64,000 nt of DNA from Collinsella sp944321445 (lineage in GTDB: Bacteria > Actinomycetota > Coriobacteriia > Coriobacteriales > Coriobacteriaceae), in the NCBI RefSeq assembly GCF_030371825.1, contig NZ_JAUDDM010000009.1; one strand, given 5' to 3'. Shown piece by piece: positions 62,802 through 64,000 of the stretch. How positions within the stretch are numbered: position 1 is the stretch's first letter; each line of letters opens with the position of its first letter. The notes beneath the pieces are model-generated. The model saw only the letters and a program-made list of their open reading frames with translations, searched no databases and had not been told where the DNA came from. The position numbers and the translations under genes were made by a program.

Positions 62802-64000
62802 TGGGCAGTCGTCGCAACACCGAGCTCTTCCTGCTCGTCGCCGCTGCGTTCCCCGTGACGCTGCTGTACGCGCTCTACGTCACCACCAACGGCGTGGCGC
62901 TCAGCTTCGAGACGCTTGCGGTGCCCATCGGCCTGTTTGCGGCCTTCACCGCCGCGCACATCGCCACGCGCTTCTTCGCACCCGGCGCCGACCCCGCCAT
63001 CTTGCCGGTGGTGTTCGCGCTCTCGGGCATCGGCATCACCTTCGTCACGCGCTTGGCGCCCGAGCTCGCCATGAACCAGCTGACCATCCTGTTCGGCGCC
63101 ATCGCGCTCATGTGCGTCACGCTCGCGCTGGTGAAGAACCTCGACATGGTCAAGCGCTACAAGTACACCTTCGGCATCATCGGCATCTTGCTGCTCGTTT
63201 TGCCCATGTTCGTGGGCACCGAGGTGTACGGCTCCAAGCTGTGGGTGCAGATTCCCGGCCTGGGCCGCTTCCAGCCCGGTGAGTTCGCCAAGATCTTCTT
63301 GGTGCTGTTCCTGGCTGGCTACCTGTCCGAGAACCGCGAGCTGCTCTCCATCTCCAACCACAGCTTCCTGGGTCTCAAGATCCCGCGCTTCCGCCTGCTG
63401 CTCCCGCTGTTCGTGGTGTGGGGCATCTGCCTGGCCATCGTCGCGTTCGAGACCGACCTGGGCAGCGCGCTTCTGTTCTATACCGTGTTCCTCATGATGC
63501 TCTACGTGGCAACCGGCCGCGTTTCGTACGTAATCATCGGCCTGTTGTTGCTGCTGGTGGGCGGCTTTGGCGCCTACCAGGTGATGCACCACGTGCAGAC
63601 CCGTTTCCAGATTTGGATCGACCCGTTCGCGGACGCCCAGGGCGGCGGCTACCAGCTCGTGCAGTCGCTGTACTCGCTGGCTGACGGCGGCCTTGTGGGC
63701 GTGGGCATCGGCCGCGGCATGGCGACCAGCATTCCGGTCGTCGAGTCCGACTTCATCTTCTCGGCCATCGGCGAGGAGATGGGCCTGCTCGGCGGCTCCG
63801 CCGTGCTGCTGCTGTTCATGCTCTTCGCCGTGCGCGGCCTCACCGTCGCCGCGCGCGCCAAGTCCGACCTTGCCGCGTTCATCGCGAGCGGCCTCACCGC
63901 GTCCATCTCGTTCCAGGCCTTCCTCATCGTGGGCGGCGTCACCCGCCTGGTGCCCCTCACCGGCGTGACCCTGCCCTTCATGAGCCAGGGCGGCACCTCG
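62798..64000 (+). CDS. FtsW/RodA-family peptidoglycan polymerase (3' end outside window)
   Basis: At least 401 residues of a SEDS membrane protein with about ten hydrophobic helices, which polymerises lipid II into glycan strands. Family motifs are present: GSKLWVQIPGLGRFQPGEFAK, AFETDLGSALLFYTVFLMML, DSIFSAIGEE-like SDFIFSAIGEEMGLLGGS, and the late LPLTGVTLPFMSQGGTS that runs into the window edge. The gene begins in an ATGA overlap with the phosphatase stop (a second ATG follows directly). A penicillin-binding protein gene is expected next. FtsW and RodA cannot be told apart with certainty by eye. Confidence 0.93.
   Translation, partial: MMGSRRNTELFLLVAAAFPVTLLYALYVTTNGVALSFETLAVPIGLFAAFTAAHIATRFFAPGADPAILPVVFALSGIGITFVTRLAPELAMNQLTILFGAIALMCVTLALVKNLDMVKRYKYTFGIIGILLLVLPMFVGTEVYGSKLWVQIPGLGRFQPGEFAKIFLVLFLAGYLSENRELLSISNHSFLGLKIPRFRLLLPLFVVWGICLAIVAFETDLGSALLFYTVFLMMLYVATGRVSYVIIGLLLLLVGGFGAYQVMHHVQTRFQIWIDPFADAQGGGYQLVQSLYSLADGGLVGVGIGRGMATSIPVVESDFIFSAIGEEMGLLGGSAVLLLFMLFAVRGLTVAARAKSDLAAFIASGLTASISFQAFLIVGGVTRLVPLTGVTLPFMSQGGTS

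Overview
The window is GC-rich, gene-dense chromosomal DNA from an anaerobic actinobacterium. The gene set points to Coriobacteriia, with a Collinsella-like gut organism the best guess: a single-chain pyruvate:ferredoxin oxidoreductase, an oxygen-indifferent class II ribonucleotide reductase, LPQTG wall-anchored proteins, a sucrose PTS operon, and the actinobacterial kinase/FHA/PP2C/FtsW-RodA cell-wall cluster. The assignment comes from gene content only; no rRNA or tRNA was seen.

Layout. 0-5 kb: the end of a double-glycine peptide gene with a zinc-ribbon-like core, a small membrane protein, a fructosamine kinase-like protein, an ABC-F ATPase with a possible attenuator leader, and a GH13 glycosidase. 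5-17 kb: a large LPQTG surface protein, two membrane proteins, an Rrf2 regulator, a DUF5685/J-protein/DnaK module, a nitroreductase and an Fe-S aldo/keto reductase. 17-25 kb: an LRR-SLH surface protein with a poly-C tract in its signal peptide, an sdpR-sdpI-type pair, a metallo-hydrolase, and nrdJ behind two NrdR-like boxes. 25-33 kb: a UvrA-type ATPase, a perfect 72-bp palindrome and a sucrose regulon (LacI, PTS IIBCA, GH32). 33-42 kb: small membrane and zinc proteins, nifJ, a VapBC-type toxin-antitoxin pair, and an alpha-amylase broken by one amber codon.

42.3-50.0 kb is the most unusual block, read right to left as one tightly coupled set: SpoIIE-type phosphatase, STAS anti-anti-sigma factor, RsbW-like kinase, very short HlyD-like protein, C39 peptidase/ABC exporter, second ABC exporter. 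It joins a complete partner-switching module to an NHLP-type peptide export machine. The RsbW-like kinase ends in a canonical double-glycine leader motif followed by 14 residues, so the switch protein itself looks like an exporter ligand or substrate.

50-64 kb: a wall-anchored 5'-nucleotidase, a membrane LytTR regulator that looks frameshifted, recR, ybaB, dnaX, a short coiled-coil protein, then Ser/Thr kinase, FhaA-like, FhaB-like, PP2C phosphatase and FtsW/RodA, the last cut by the window end. The intergenic DNA carries several dispersed repeat families: a four-copy element, a two-copy 29-bp inverted repeat, and a two-copy motif that supplies the stop codons of two unrelated genes.
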